DNA from: UBA11865 sp041570195
Lineage (GTDB): Bacteria; Chloroflexota; Anaerolineae; Promineifilales; Promineifilaceae
Reading direction: 5' to 3'
Assembly: GCA_041570195.1 (NCBI GenBank)
Contig: JBFFWQ010000019.1
Span: forward strand, 1-64,000
DNA: 64,000 nt
This document shows positions 50,805 through 61,034 of this stretch, piece by piece; within the stretch, counting starts at the first letter, position 1, and each line of letters starts with the position of its first letter. Both the position numbers and the translations under genes were made by a program. The notes below the pieces were generated by a model that had not been told where the DNA came from, did no database searches, and saw only the letters and a list, made by a program, of their open reading frames with translations.

Positions 50805-51863
50805 ATGAAGTGGCCGAGAGCCGTGCTACACCTGGACATGGATGCGTTTTTCGTCAATGTCCACCTGCTCAAACATCCTGAAGACGCGGGGTTGCCGTTG
50901 GCCGTCGGCGGCCGGCCAGGTAGCCGTGGCGTGATAGCCTCGGCCAGCTATGAGGCGAGACAATTTGGCGTGCGCTCGGCCATGCCCTCTAGCCAGGCGA
51001 TCCGTCTCTGTCCCCAGTTGAAGATCGTCGGCCGCGACTGGTCGGACATCAAAGCCGCTTCGAGTGCGGTGATGACCATTCTTGGTGAGTATGGCCCCGT
51101 GGAGCAAATGAGCGTCGACGAGGCTTTCGTCGATCTATCAGAAGTGCCTGATCCCCAAGCATTGGCCGAAACCATCCGCCGCCGCGTCAAAGAGGAGACC
51201 AGGCTGCCAGCCTCGGTCGGCCTGGCCACCAGTAAGTTGGTAGCCAAAGTCGCCTCAGATCACGACAAGCCGGAGGGTTGTACCATTGTTCCACCCAGCC
51301 AGGAAGCCGCCTTTCTGGCCCCCCAGCCGGTGCGCGTCATCTGGGGCATCGGGCCGCGCACCGCCGAGCGCCTGGAGAATCGACTCAACATTCGCACCTG
51401 CGGTGAGCTCGCCGGCCACGATACGGCCGATTTGGTTACCATATTTGGCCGGCATGCCGAGTCGCTCCAACGCCGAGCCATGGGCATTGACCGGCGCGAG
51501 GTTCACTCACAAAGAGGGCCTCCCAAGAGCATCAGCCAGGAATGGACTTTCAGCCGGGATGTGAACGATCCTGAGCTTTTGCAGGAGCAACTGCGTAAAC
51601 AGTCGGCCAGCGTGGCTCGCTCCTTACAGAGGCGCAATCTGGTAGCCCACACCGTGCGCGTCAAGTTTCGCTGGGCTGACTTCACGACCTTCACCCGGCA
51701 GAAGTCGCTGGAAGTAGGCATCGACGACGAAGAGAAGATCTATCGTATGGCGCTGGCAATTTGGTCAGAGAATTGGCCGCCGGGCCAGCGCATGCGCTTA
51801 TTAGGGGTAGGGGTCAGCAGTCTGGAAGAGCCGGCCGCCAGGCAGTTTGACCTGGGGATATGA
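50805..51863 (+). CDS. dinB: DNA polymerase IV, mirror copy
   Basis: Mirror of 13400-14458; catalytic Asp105/Glu106 in SVDEAF. Confidence 0.94.
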   Translation: MKWPRAVLHLDMDAFFVNVHLLKHPEDAGLPLAVGGRPGSRGVIASASYEARQFGVRSAMPSSQAIRLCPQLKIVGRDWSDIKAASSAVMTILGEYGPVEQMSVDEAFVDLSEVPDPQALAETIRRRVKEETRLPASVGLATSKLVAKVASDHDKPEGCTIVPPSQEAAFLAPQPVRVIWGIGPRTAERLENRLNIRTCGELAGHDTADLVTIFGRHAESLQRRAMGIDRREVHSQRGPPKSISQEWTFSRDVNDPELLQEQLRKQSASVARSLQRRNLVAHTVRVKFRWADFTTFTRQKSLEVGIDDEEKIYRMALAIWSENWPPGQRMRLLGVGVSSLEEPAARQFDLGI

Positions 51864-51885
51864 TCGGGTAGCAGAGGTTGATCCT

Positions 51886-51906
51886 TCAGCCGGCGGCGCC
51901 AGCTGA
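51886..51906. terminator. Hairpin between convergent genes, mirror copy
   Basis: Mirror of 13357-13377, between dinB and the PucC-like gene. Confidence 0.42.
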
Positions 51907-53304
51907 TCACATTTCTACGCCGGGTACTGGTTCGACTTCAAGCCGGCTGCTATCGCGAGCGAAGCCGATGATGTCGACGCCGGTCAAGATCAGCGCCGCA
52001 ACGACCAGGCCAGCGGCCGATAAACCAAAGCCCACTGCGTAGGCCAGCGCCGCGTCTTCCTGGACGAACAGCATCACATCACGGATCACGCCGCCCATGA
52101 AAGTGCCCGACCCTTTTGAGACCAGGATGGCCACGGTCCACAGACCCAGGTAGGCGCCAGAGTGTGGGTCAGGCGACATCACGGCCATCAAGCTCAGACC
52201 GCCGAAAGTATACAGACCAAAGCCGGCGCCAAATACGACCAACCCGCTCAGAAACATCGACGGCGCCGGGCCGAAGGCGCTGACCATCACCAAGGCCATT
52301 CCCAGGGCCATGATGAGCAGCCCGACGCGAGTGACGCCCGATAGCGTTTCCGGCCGCCGTTTGCGCCAGATAAAGAACGAAGCCACGAGAACAAGCACGG
52401 TGGCGGTTCCCCAGTAGCCGGTCAGGCGGGTCGTTTCGCCCACATCCCAACCGAACACATCCGCGCCATAGGGTTCCAGGATATTATCCTGCAGCCAGGC
52501 CGAGAAGGTAGCCGCAAACAGGAAGAGGAAAAAGCGTCGGGTGCGGCCGTCGCCCCAGATGCGGCCGAAGGTGACCCGTAAATCGATTCGTTTACTATCG
52601 GCCGGGCCCACACCGTAGCCCCGGTTCGCCCTTTCAGCCCCGAAGACGCTGAACCACCAAAAGAAACCGCCGACGAGGATCACAAACAGGATCAGTCGCC
52701 AAAACATGGCCGGGTCGTAGCTGGCCAACATCGCGCCAAAACCGATGGCGGCGATTGGGAACATGGCGATCAGCACCGTCTCCACGATGCCGATGGCAAT
52801 GCCCTGCTTTGACTTGGGCGCTGAGTCGCGGACCAGGGCCAGGTAGGGGCTACCTGAGATTAATGTACCCAGGCCGTAGGCCACAAAACAGAGCAGCAGC
52901 ATGCTCCAGGCCAGGGGATCGCCGGTATCTTGCTCCAGGCGCACCGTGCTGGCGCCCAGGATGGGAAAGGTGATCAGCATCAGGCCGCGTCCCAGCCAGA
53001 TATAGGAGGTGCGGTGCCAACCCCACAACGGCCGGGTGTCAGAGCGGTGGCCGACCCACAAGCTGATCGGGGCCAGGAAATACCTCAGAGCCAACAATAG
53101 GCCGACGGGCCAGGCCGGAATGCCGAAATCCGAAATCATGATCCGGTTCCATACACCGGCGGTGAAGATATCTGCCATAGCCGAACCGATCTGAAAAGTG
53201 CTCAGACGCACAACCCGTCCGAGACTGAAAGGTCGGCTTGCCTCTTTTAGCTCGGTCGTCGCGGCCGGAGCGCTAATCTCTACCTGGCTGTCAGTAGTTG
53301 CCAT
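51907..53304 (-). CDS. PucC-like (BCD family) MFS transporter, mirror copy
   Basis: Mirror of 11959-13356; 465 residues with the GHRSD and WHRTSYIW signatures. Confidence 0.86.
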   Translation of the reverse strand: MATTDSQVEISAPAATTELKEASRPFSLGRVVRLSTFQIGSAMADIFTAGVWNRIMISDFGIPAWPVGLLLALRYFLAPISLWVGHRSDTRPLWGWHRTSYIWLGRGLMLITFPILGASTVRLEQDTGDPLAWSMLLLCFVAYGLGTLISGSPYLALVRDSAPKSKQGIAIGIVETVLIAMFPIAAIGFGAMLASYDPAMFWRLILFVILVGGFFWWFSVFGAERANRGYGVGPADSKRIDLRVTFGRIWGDGRTRRFFLFLFAATFSAWLQDNILEPYGADVFGWDVGETTRLTGYWGTATVLVLVASFFIWRKRRPETLSGVTRVGLLIMALGMALVMVSAFGPAPSMFLSGLVVFGAGFGLYTFGGLSLMAVMSPDPHSGAYLGLWTVAILVSKGSGTFMGGVIRDVMLFVQEDAALAYAVGFGLSAAGLVVAALILTGVDIIGFARDSSRLEVEPVPGVEM

Positions 53305-53378
53305 GTCAAACCTAACCAATTTGGGCATCAATCTGGCCCGAATCGTCTACCAATGTTTACATTTGTATAGACTTTCGA

Positions 53379-53406
53379 AGTATAACAGAGGAAAACTTAT
53401 CAACAA
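53379..53406 (-). promoter_or_regulatory. Promoter of the mirrored PucC-like gene
   Basis: Mirror of 11857-11884. Confidence 0.47.
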
Positions 53407-53431
53407 GACCCCACGACCAATTCGCCGCTGG

Positions 53432-54637
53432 TCAATCGCCCCAAAAACGCCGCCATTCTTCCAACCCGCGACCCAGCTGGGCTTCTCCGCCGTGCGGGTG
53501 GGCCCAGCCAAGGCGCCAGCGACTCCGCTCCCCGTGTCGCCATAGATCGGCTGTCCAGGCACACCAGCCATAGTGTGGCGGCTCACTTCCGTCCCGCGTC
53601 GGCTCCCATTGTAGCCACAGCACCGGCCGCTTCGGCCCGGCGGCCCAGTGATCGATATGGTAACCTAAGGACTGGCCCTTGTCCTTCAGATAACTGGTCA
53701 TCCAGGTATTGTAAATCACGACCGGAATCGCCGGATCGCCGTCGCCGAGCGACCCGTGAAGAAATCGCCCCAGGTCATCAGGCAGGTCGGCCGGGCTCAG
53801 CCTGGCCGGCGCCGCGCTCTGGCCAACCTGCTTGAAGGCGGCGATGCCCTCTTGTAGTCTCGTCAATCTGTTAACCTGGTCACCCCAGACAAAGGCCATC
53901 AAAGTCAGCTCTTCATGCCTCGTCTTCAGCGGGAACGGTGCCAGGTCACATCCATCGCGGCCGACGATGCACGGCAAAGCCCGGCCGTTTAGGCCAGAGA
54001 AATTGGGCAACCGTCCATAACACACGGTCTGAAACTGAAGTGTGCGGCTCAGGCCCAGATTCAGCAACGTGGTCCGGCTCTCGGCTTCCAGCAGCCGGTA
54101 AGCTCGCTGCTCGGCAACCAGATTCAGGCCGGCGCTGGCCCCAAGGTCGACCAGCCGTGCGGCCGGCCAGCGGGTCAACCACAGCGGCAACAACCAGCAA
54201 AGGCCGCGGCCGGTCTCGTTGGTTTGCACTTGCGCGCCCTGTATGAAGTCGGCCAGCACATCGCGCCGGGTCAGGATAGCCTGGCGCAAAGCCGCTTCCA
54301 GTTCAGGCGACTCTGGCGGTTGCGCGCCGCCGACCGTAGGAAAGAAGCAACGCAGCTCCTCGGCCGCCGGTGAACCGGCTAAAACGTCGCGGTGCAGACC
54401 GGCTGCCAGCAGCAGCGTCACCTCTAACGAGCGACGTTCACGGCCGGCAGCCACCAGCCAATTCGCCACCGCATCGCCGTCCGCTCCTGGCGCTTCAAGC
54501 CAGCCTGCCACTAGGCCGAAAAGACACGCGTACAAGGGCGAATAGTCTCGGCTAAAATCCTCCTGATCGCGGAATTTCGCCGCCAGGCGGACGCGGCTCA
54601 GATCCTGGCTCGTCTCCAGTGACGAGCTTTGGCTCAC
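53432..54637 (-). CDS. DUF2332 family protein, mirror copy
   Basis: Mirror of 10626-11831; GTGA overlap with the thiolase stop at 54634-54637. Confidence 0.83.
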   Translation of the reverse strand: MSQSSSLETSQDLSRVRLAAKFRDQEDFSRDYSPLYACLFGLVAGWLEAPGADGDAVANWLVAAGRERRSLEVTLLLAAGLHRDVLAGSPAAEELRCFFPTVGGAQPPESPELEAALRQAILTRRDVLADFIQGAQVQTNETGRGLCWLLPLWLTRWPAARLVDLGASAGLNLVAEQRAYRLLEAESRTTLLNLGLSRTLQFQTVCYGRLPNFSGLNGRALPCIVGRDGCDLAPFPLKTRHEELTLMAFVWGDQVNRLTRLQEGIAAFKQVGQSAAPARLSPADLPDDLGRFLHGSLGDGDPAIPVVIYNTWMTSYLKDKGQSLGYHIDHWAAGPKRPVLWLQWEPTRDGSEPPHYGWCAWTADLWRHGERSRWRLGWAHPHGGEAQLGRGLEEWRRFWGD

Positions 54638-55776
54638 GGCTTCTGCAGGATATGAGTCACCACCGTCGCTCCGCTACCGCCGATGTTCTGGGTCATTGCC
54701 AGTCGGGCGCCGTCAATTTGCGCATTGCCGGCATCACCCCGCAGCTGAAGCGTCGCCTCGACCAGTTGGTACAGGCCGGTAGCCCCCACCGGATGACCGC
54801 GAGCCTTCAGGCCGCCCATAGTAGCAATGGGAATCCGGCCGCCGGGCTGGATTTCTCCCTCCTGGGCCAGGCGTACACCTTGGCCGCGTGTGGCGAAACC
54901 GGCCGCCTCCAATGACAAAGCGGCCATGATGCTAAAGGCATCATGGAGCTCGAACAGGTCGATATCTTCGGGCCAGACGCCGGCATCTCCGTATGCCTTG
55001 GCCGACGATTTCTGGGCCGCGCTTAGCCAGATAGGGTCCGGCCGATCGTGGACACCCAGTGTATCGATGGCCGATGCCGAACCGACCACCCGTATCGCGT
55101 GTGGCGCCTTGGCCGACGGCACTAGCAACAGGGCCGCCGCGCCATCGCCGATTGGCGACGCGTCAAAAAGGCTTACCGGTTCGGCCACCATGCGGCCGGC
55201 CTCGTAAGCGTCCTGGTTTATCGCCTTGCGGAACAGCGCGTTAGGGTTCTTGGCCCCGTTGGCATGGGCGTTGAGGGCAAAAGGAGCAAAATCGGCCTGG
55301 TCATAGCCGTATTCGTGCATATAGCGACGCATGACCAAGGCATTCAGGCTGACGAAGCTCACGCCATGAATGACTTCATAATCGGCGTCGGCCGCACCGG
55401 TCAGCGCGGCCGTAACCTCTTTGCCTGAGGTCTCGGTCATCTTCTCCACGCCAATAACCAGCACCTTGTCGACCATGCCACTGGCCACGGCGATGATACC
55501 CTGGCGCATGGCCGATCCGGCCGAGCCGCAGGCCGCCTCCAGCTTAACCGCTTCCACACCCCATTGGCCCAGGTAGTCGGCCACCAGCGCGCCGAGTTGG
55601 CGCTGCTGATTGAGGCTGCCGCTGGTCATATTGCCAACGTAAATGGCGTCTACCCGGTCGACGCCGGCATCGACCATGGCTTCTCGCCCGGCCGATACGG
55701 CCAGGTCGCGCAAGGACATATCCCAGTGCTCTCGCACCGGTGTCTGCCCAACTCCTACAATGGATACTTCACGCAT
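54634..55776 (-). CDS. SCP2-type thiolase, mirror copy
   Basis: Mirror of 9487-10629; Cys83, His278 and His328 present. Confidence 0.88.
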   Translation of the reverse strand: MREVSIVGVGQTPVREHWDMSLRDLAVSAGREAMVDAGVDRVDAIYVGNMTSGSLNQQRQLGALVADYLGQWGVEAVKLEAACGSAGSAMRQGIIAVASGMVDKVLVIGVEKMTETSGKEVTAALTGAADADYEVIHGVSFVSLNALVMRRYMHEYGYDQADFAPFALNAHANGAKNPNALFRKAINQDAYEAGRMVAEPVSLFDASPIGDGAAALLLVPSAKAPHAIRVVGSASAIDTLGVHDRPDPIWLSAAQKSSAKAYGDAGVWPEDIDLFELHDAFSIMAALSLEAAGFATRGQGVRLAQEGEIQPGGRIPIATMGGLKARGHPVGATGLYQLVEATLQLRGDAGNAQIDGARLAMTQNIGGSGATVVTHILQKP

Positions 55777-55832
55777 ACATCTCTCCAATTCAAATTCAGC
55801 AGCCGCAAGTGTATCCAGCTTTGCCGTCAGAA

Positions 55833-55861
55833 ACTATCAGATCGACCGCCGGTACTGTCAA
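55833..55861 (-). promoter_or_regulatory. Promoter of the mirrored thiolase operon
   Basis: TTGACA-N17-GATAGT on the - strand, mirror of 9402-9430. Confidence 0.67.
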
Positions 55862-56113
55862 ACCCTATTTTCCCGAAAACAACTGCGCGGATGACCCGGA
55901 AATAGTTTGATGAGTCTCCGGGAAAACGACCGAGACCAGGCTTACACAAGCCGGGCTAGATTCATTTCCGATTAGATGCCTTTGATTAGAGAATAGCGCC
56001 AGGGTCGGGTGTTCCGGTCCGATCCTACAGGCTGCCCCGAGCGAAACTCGCCCCGGCCCTGACGGCCGGCTGGTGATTGCTTTTCGTTTATTCGTGCCCG
56101 TATACCGTTCTCG

Positions 56114-57187
56114 CTAACTGTTTTCAACAGTTTGGATCCAACCGAAGCGGTCCTCGATCCGGCCGTATTGGATGCCGGTCAACTCCTCATACAGGCGCTC
56201 GGCCACCGGGCCCACCTGGTAATCATTGATGAGGTATTCTTCATCCTGGAAGCCGAATTTCCCTACCGGGGCGATGACCGCGGCCGTACCGCAGCCAAAT
56301 ACCTCGCTGATCTTGCCCGACTGGATGTCGGCCAGCATCTCATGCACGTCCACCGGCGCTTCGCTAACCTGGTAACCCAGATCCCGGCCCAGTGCAATCA
56401 CCGAATCGCGGGTAACGCCGGGCAGAATACTGCCGGTCAACGGCGGTGTCACGATATGATCGTCGCCGTAAACGAAGCAGATATTCATGGCGCCCACTTC
56501 TTCTACGTAGCGACCTTTGATAGCGTCTAGCCACAGCACCTGGGAATAACCCTTCTCGGCCGCTTCGGCGCCGGCCATCAAGCTTGCGGCATAGTTTCCG
56601 CCGGTCTTGGCGTCGCCGACGCCGCCAACCACGGCCCGACGGTACTTGTTCGAGATGTATACAGGTACCGGGCTAAATCCTTGCGGGAAATACGATCCCA
56701 CCGGCGACAGGATGATGTAGTGCAGATAGGATTCGCTAGCATGGACGCCCAGAGCCGGCTCAGTGGCGATCATGACCGGCCGGATATACAGGGCGCCCGG
56801 CGGATCGGGTACCCAGCTTTGTTCCAGGGCTACCAGTTGAATCACGGCCGCCAGATGGTCCTCGACGTCCACTTCCGGCATGGCCATTCGCCGGGCGGAA
56901 TTGCTGAACCGCCGCATATTTTCCCACGGCCGGAAGAGATTCAATCGGCCGTCCGCTCGCCGATATGCCTTGGTGCCCTCAAATATCTCTTGAGCATAAT
57001 GAAAGACCGACGTGGCCGGATCCAACGTGAGCGGTTGGTAGGGGCCGATGGTGGCCTCGCACCAGCCTTCATCGGGCGTGTACTGCTGCATAAACATGCG
57101 GTCTGTCATCGTCCGGCCGAATCCGAGTTCTCCTGACACGCCACCGCGAATTTCTGAATCCTTGAGAGGGATGACTTTGATGTCCAC
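56114..57187 (-). CDS. ilvE: Branched-chain amino acid aminotransferase, mirror copy
   Basis: Mirror of 8076-9149; PLP Lys194, GTG start behind AAGGAG. Confidence 0.94.
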   Translation of the reverse strand: MDIKVIPLKDSEIRGGVSGELGFGRTMTDRMFMQQYTPDEGWCEATIGPYQPLTLDPATSVFHYAQEIFEGTKAYRRADGRLNLFRPWENMRRFSNSARRMAMPEVDVEDHLAAVIQLVALEQSWVPDPPGALYIRPVMIATEPALGVHASESYLHYIILSPVGSYFPQGFSPVPVYISNKYRRAVVGGVGDAKTGGNYAASLMAGAEAAEKGYSQVLWLDAIKGRYVEEVGAMNICFVYGDDHIVTPPLTGSILPGVTRDSVIALGRDLGYQVSEAPVDVHEMLADIQSGKISEVFGCGTAAVIAPVGKFGFQDEEYLINDYQVGPVAERLYEELTGIQYGRIEDRFGWIQTVENS

Positions 57188-57348
57188 GACAACTCTCCTT
57201 GTGAGCTGGGAGGCAAATTAACAGGACCTTGTAGACTATCCCTAGTGTACCTACTGTTATTCGCCAGGTCTAGTAGTCGTTAGTTGGTCGAAGCGGCGCG
57301 GTCAGGTAAACTAAATGAGAAGCGTGAGTATCGCAGAGGACAACAGGA

Positions 57349-58002
57349 TTGAAAGACGAAACCGAATTGACCGAAAAAGATAGCGACTGGCTGCCCCTGG
57401 GAAAGGCGGCCGTCTTGTTGGGCGTACATACCATGACCCTGCGTCGCTGGAGCGACAGCGGCCGTTTCCCCAGCTATCGAACCCCTGGCGGTCATCGGCG
57501 CTTCGCCCTCAGCGACATCCAGGCCTACCTGTTACGCCAGCGGGGCGGCGAGTCCGATGACGTGGACCAGGACTGGGCCGACTCCGCCCTGGTCACTACC
57601 CGGCAGCAGGTCGCCAATCAGCCGCCGGCGCGCTGGATGCAGGCCATCGACCAAGAAGAATTACGCGATGAATACCGGGAATTGGGTCATCAATTGATGG
57701 GCCTGTTGTTGCAATACGTGGCCGCCGAGGATACCAATGGCTCCTTCGTCCAGGAAGCGAAACGCATCGGCCGGAGTTATGGCGTCTACGGCAGACGCGC
57801 CGGTTTGACGTTGACCAATATCCTGGAAGCCACGCTTTTCTTTCGCGATATTTTGGTCGAGAGCAGCCTCAAAATCCCTTCGACGACCTACGTTGAACCG
57901 GATGCCAGTCTGCGCATCCTGCGCCGCGTGAACGAGATCATTAACGCCGTTCAACTGGCGGTGACCGACTATTACGAAACCGTCGGCCGTATGAGAGATT
58001 AG
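57349..58002 (+). CDS. MerR/excisionase-type HTH regulator, mirror copy
   Basis: Mirror of 7261-7914; TTG start, N-terminal winged helix. Confidence 0.78.
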   Translation: MKDETELTEKDSDWLPLGKAAVLLGVHTMTLRRWSDSGRFPSYRTPGGHRRFALSDIQAYLLRQRGGESDDVDQDWADSALVTTRQQVANQPPARWMQAIDQEELRDEYRELGHQLMGLLLQYVAAEDTNGSFVQEAKRIGRSYGVYGRRAGLTLTNILEATLFFRDILVESSLKIPSTTYVEPDASLRILRRVNEIINAVQLAVTDYYETVGRMRD

Positions 58003-58091
58003 CCGCTATCTGGAACACGCCCCACCCGTCGACAAATCGACAATTTGGAATCGGTTGGCAGGCTGGTGGGCGCTACTCCTCCCCGAACTGC

Positions 58092-58841
58092 TTAACTTCC
58101 TGGCGTTATCGCTTGCAGCAACCTCACCGTTGCTTCCGCGGTCAGCGCTTGCTGCTCAAGATGATTAATCTGCGGCGCCTGATCGCCCCGTTGCGGACCG
58201 TACCAGCCAAATTGGGCGTGGTTGCCACCCTCGATGGCTACCCAGTCGGTGTCTTCTGGTAGCCGCGCCCGGGCCGCTTCAACTGTCTCGGGTTCCGATA
58301 CGCCGTCCGCTGTGCCGTAGATGGAAACTGCCCGGAGCGCGTTCTTCGACAGGTCGTTTCCGCCAGCCGGATAACTCGCCCAGAGCGCCAGCCCGGCGAC
58401 ATCTTCAGGGTTGCCACCAGCATATTGCGCGGCCATAGCCCCACCCAGTGAATGACCGCCGACGGCCCAATTCTCGATTTCTGGATAGGCTTCGATAACG
58501 TCTGCTGCCTGGTTGGCGCCAAAGATGGCCAGATTCAAGGGCATAGTCGGGATGACCACCAGGTAACCGGCAGCGGCGATTTCGCGGGCGGGCGGCGCAT
58601 AGGCTCTGGGATCTACATATCCTCCGGGATAAAAGACCAATCCCGTCTGGGGAGTTGAACTAGCCGGTTCAAATACGTACCAGTCGTCGCTTTGTACCTC
58701 GACGACATCATCGGAGATGAGCGCGTCAAGGGCTTCCTGCTCGGGTCCGGCCGTTGCGATCCGGCTGTAGGCGACAAAGCCGATGACCAGCAGGGCCAGG
58801 ACGACGCCAATGATCACCAGGATAGGCCTGATTCGCTTCAT
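58092..58841 (-). CDS. Membrane-anchored alpha/beta hydrolase, mirror copy
   Basis: Mirror of 6422-7171; triad Ser131, Asp179, His208. Confidence 0.85.
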   Translation of the reverse strand: MKRIRPILVIIGVVLALLVIGFVAYSRIATAGPEQEALDALISDDVVEVQSDDWYVFEPASSTPQTGLVFYPGGYVDPRAYAPPAREIAAAGYLVVIPTMPLNLAIFGANQAADVIEAYPEIENWAVGGHSLGGAMAAQYAGGNPEDVAGLALWASYPAGGNDLSKNALRAVSIYGTADGVSEPETVEAARARLPEDTDWVAIEGGNHAQFGWYGPQRGDQAPQINHLEQQALTAEATVRLLQAITPGS

Positions 58842-59368
58842 TTTCGTTTACCTCTGTTTATCCGCCACAGCAACTCGCCGCCGTCAGAGCCGTTTGGCCA
58901 GAAGCCCACATTGCGCAAAACGGCCGCCGACGCCTCATTAACTGCCAGGGTACGGGCCGTCACCGCCAGGCAATCCGTCGCGGCCAGGGCCCAATTAACC
59001 AGGGCGCCCACAGACTCGGTCGCGTAACCACGCCCGCAATAGCCGGCATCGATACCATAGCCGATTTCAACCTCGCCGGCCGCGTCGGGTGGCCCCTTGA
59101 AACCGGCCAGTCCCCCGGCGTTCAATTCGGCCTCAACGATGATCAACCAGTAGGTAAGCCAGGGAAACAAAGCCTCGTCCGTCCCGGCCATGGCCGATAG
59201 TTTCAGCCCGATTGCCCGCCGCAGGGCTGGCGCCAAGGCAGCTTCGTTTAATCGAACGGCCATCTGCCGGCCGAGATGCCCCCGATCGACCAGGTACAAC
59301 CGCAGCTGCTCGGCCGTTAAGGCCGTCAACCGTAGATTTTTGGTGTTTAGCGAGGCGGAATCGATCAT
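58838..59368 (-). CDS. GNAT acetyltransferase (RimJ/RimL-like), mirror copy
   Basis: Mirror of 5895-6425; ATGA overlaps at both ends. Confidence 0.86.
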   Translation of the reverse strand: MIDSASLNTKNLRLTALTAEQLRLYLVDRGHLGRQMAVRLNEAALAPALRRAIGLKLSAMAGTDEALFPWLTYWLIIVEAELNAGGLAGFKGPPDAAGEVEIGYGIDAGYCGRGYATESVGALVNWALAATDCLAVTARTLAVNEASAAVLRNVGFWPNGSDGGELLWRINRGKRK

Positions 59369-59826
59369 GCCAGGGGCTTATAAAACTTGTAGCCGGCTTT
59401 CTGATAGCCCTTGCCCTCATAAAAGGTATGGGCCTCCCGCCTACCGATAGCGCTAGTCAATTCCATCCTCTGGCAGCCCCGTTCGCGGGCGATTTGTTCG
59501 ATCCGGGCCAACAAAGCCGATCCAATGCCCTGGCCCCGGTAACCATCTTTCACCACGAAGGCGGTGATCTTACATAGCAGTTCACCCCGGTGAAAGTAGG
59601 CCATGAAGTGAATGCTGGCCACGGCCGTCACCTCCGGGCCGCTTTGCGCCACGAGGATCTTGTCAGCGTCACTGGCCGATATCTCCTCCAGGCGCCTGGC
59701 CGCATCCGCAAGGTCCGTAAGATAACCCAACTGGCCCAGCAGCAGCGCTACGTCGTCCGCATCGGCTAGTCGGGCCGCTCGAATCGTGACCTTGCCTGTA
59801 GGCATCGCCTCATCAGCGGAGCTCAC
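59365..59826 (-). CDS. GNAT family N-acetyltransferase, mirror copy
   Basis: Mirror of 5437-5898; YRGQGIGS acetyl-CoA loop. Confidence 0.88.
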   Translation of the reverse strand: MSSADEAMPTGKVTIRAARLADADDVALLLGQLGYLTDLADAARRLEEISASDADKILVAQSGPEVTAVASIHFMAYFHRGELLCKITAFVVKDGYRGQGIGSALLARIEQIARERGCQRMELTSAIGRREAHTFYEGKGYQKAGYKFYKPLA

Positions 59827-60260
59827 GTTTACGTTTCCTGCCCAGTCCAATCGCCGCGATCCAGAGTCGCCGGCAAAGCGAAACGGTCGTCAGGTCCCGG
59901 TTCGAAATCCAGTACCTGGACGACCGCCTCAACCGGCAGCGGGCCGTAGATATGGGGGAACTTCTGGCCGCTCTGGTAACAATCTTCGAAGCGAATCTCG
60001 GCCGTTACCCGGGCCGGATCGACGACCAGCAATACTAGCCCCTGCCGGCCGCGATACAAGGCGTCGGCCACCGGCACCATCTGCTCTGGCAGCGAGCAAT
60101 GGATGAAACCGTCCTCGGCTAGGCTCTCCGGCCGGTATTGACCCGCCTTTACGGCCGCGACCCATTCCTCCCGTTCGGCGGTAATTAAAAGCCTGGACAT
60201 GTCCTCCTCGCGCTATCAATTCAGGCCGAATGGTACCGGCCGTCCTCCGGTAAGGCAACC
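59801..60260 (-). repeat. 460-nt duplicated segment copy B, mirror
   Basis: Mirror of 5003-5462, so the window holds four copies of this segment in two diverged pairs. Confidence 0.83.
59829..60200 (-). CDS. DUF952 domain protein copy B, mirror
   Basis: Mirror of 5063-5434; 123 residues with intact GFIHCS. Confidence 0.88.
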   Translation of the reverse strand: MSRLLITAEREEWVAAVKAGQYRPESLAEDGFIHCSLPEQMVPVADALYRGRQGLVLLVVDPARVTAEIRFEDCYQSGQKFPHIYGPLPVEAVVQVLDFEPGPDDRFALPATLDRGDWTGQET

Positions 60261-60760
60261 ACAATGTGCGTGCGAACCCTGGTATTCCCCAGCACAGTTC
60301 GGTGACGCTTTGCTCGCCTCTCAGTCCTTTCAGAACGATGCGAAACTACTCCTCAGTTCTGACGATCGCCGTCGACCACAGCAAGCTTGATCAGATGCAA
60401 GCGACGATCGTTGTGAGGCAACGGGGGTCACGGAATGAAAGCCAAATTCAAATTTCGAGCCCGGCCACTATTATCTTCTTGGCCATGGAGCTTCTTCAGT
60501 TGTTGTATATCGTTCAAGCGTTGCACGGCCGCTTGACTTGAATATGGCGACACGCCTATCTCACGTAACATGTTACTGACAGCGGTCATTTTATCGATGC
60601 GTCGTTGCGCATGGACACGGCTGATTGTAGCATGCCGAAGAATTGGGTGCGTCAATCATCAGGTTGCATGCGATTCTTGATATGACGAATGTCACTGTGG
60701 TAGGATACTCGCCTATGACAAATGCTCTCGGCCGATATATTGGGGTGAATTCTCGACCCC

Positions 60761-60970
60761 GACTTCTTCTTCTTTATCCCGAACTACATCAGAGTACCCT
60801 TTTATTTCGTCGCCGACGTCTTCAATTCTGATTTGTTGCGGCAGTTTCTGTGGTTGCTACCGATGATGCCTCTGGGCGTATCAGCGGGCAGATGATTGGT
60901 TGTGCGGGCGAGCAAGAAGCTGTTCGATTACATCATTCTACTCTTCTTTTTGTGGCCGCTATGTTATTGA
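60761..60970 (+). pseudogene. TauE/SafE permease fragment, mirror copy
   Basis: Mirror of 4293-4502; the in-frame TGA is preserved identically. Confidence 0.53.
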
Positions 60971-61034
60971 TTTCTACGTGATGTCTTCGATTACCGGCTA
61001 ATACGGAAAGCCGCATACGGCGACTTACTTCATC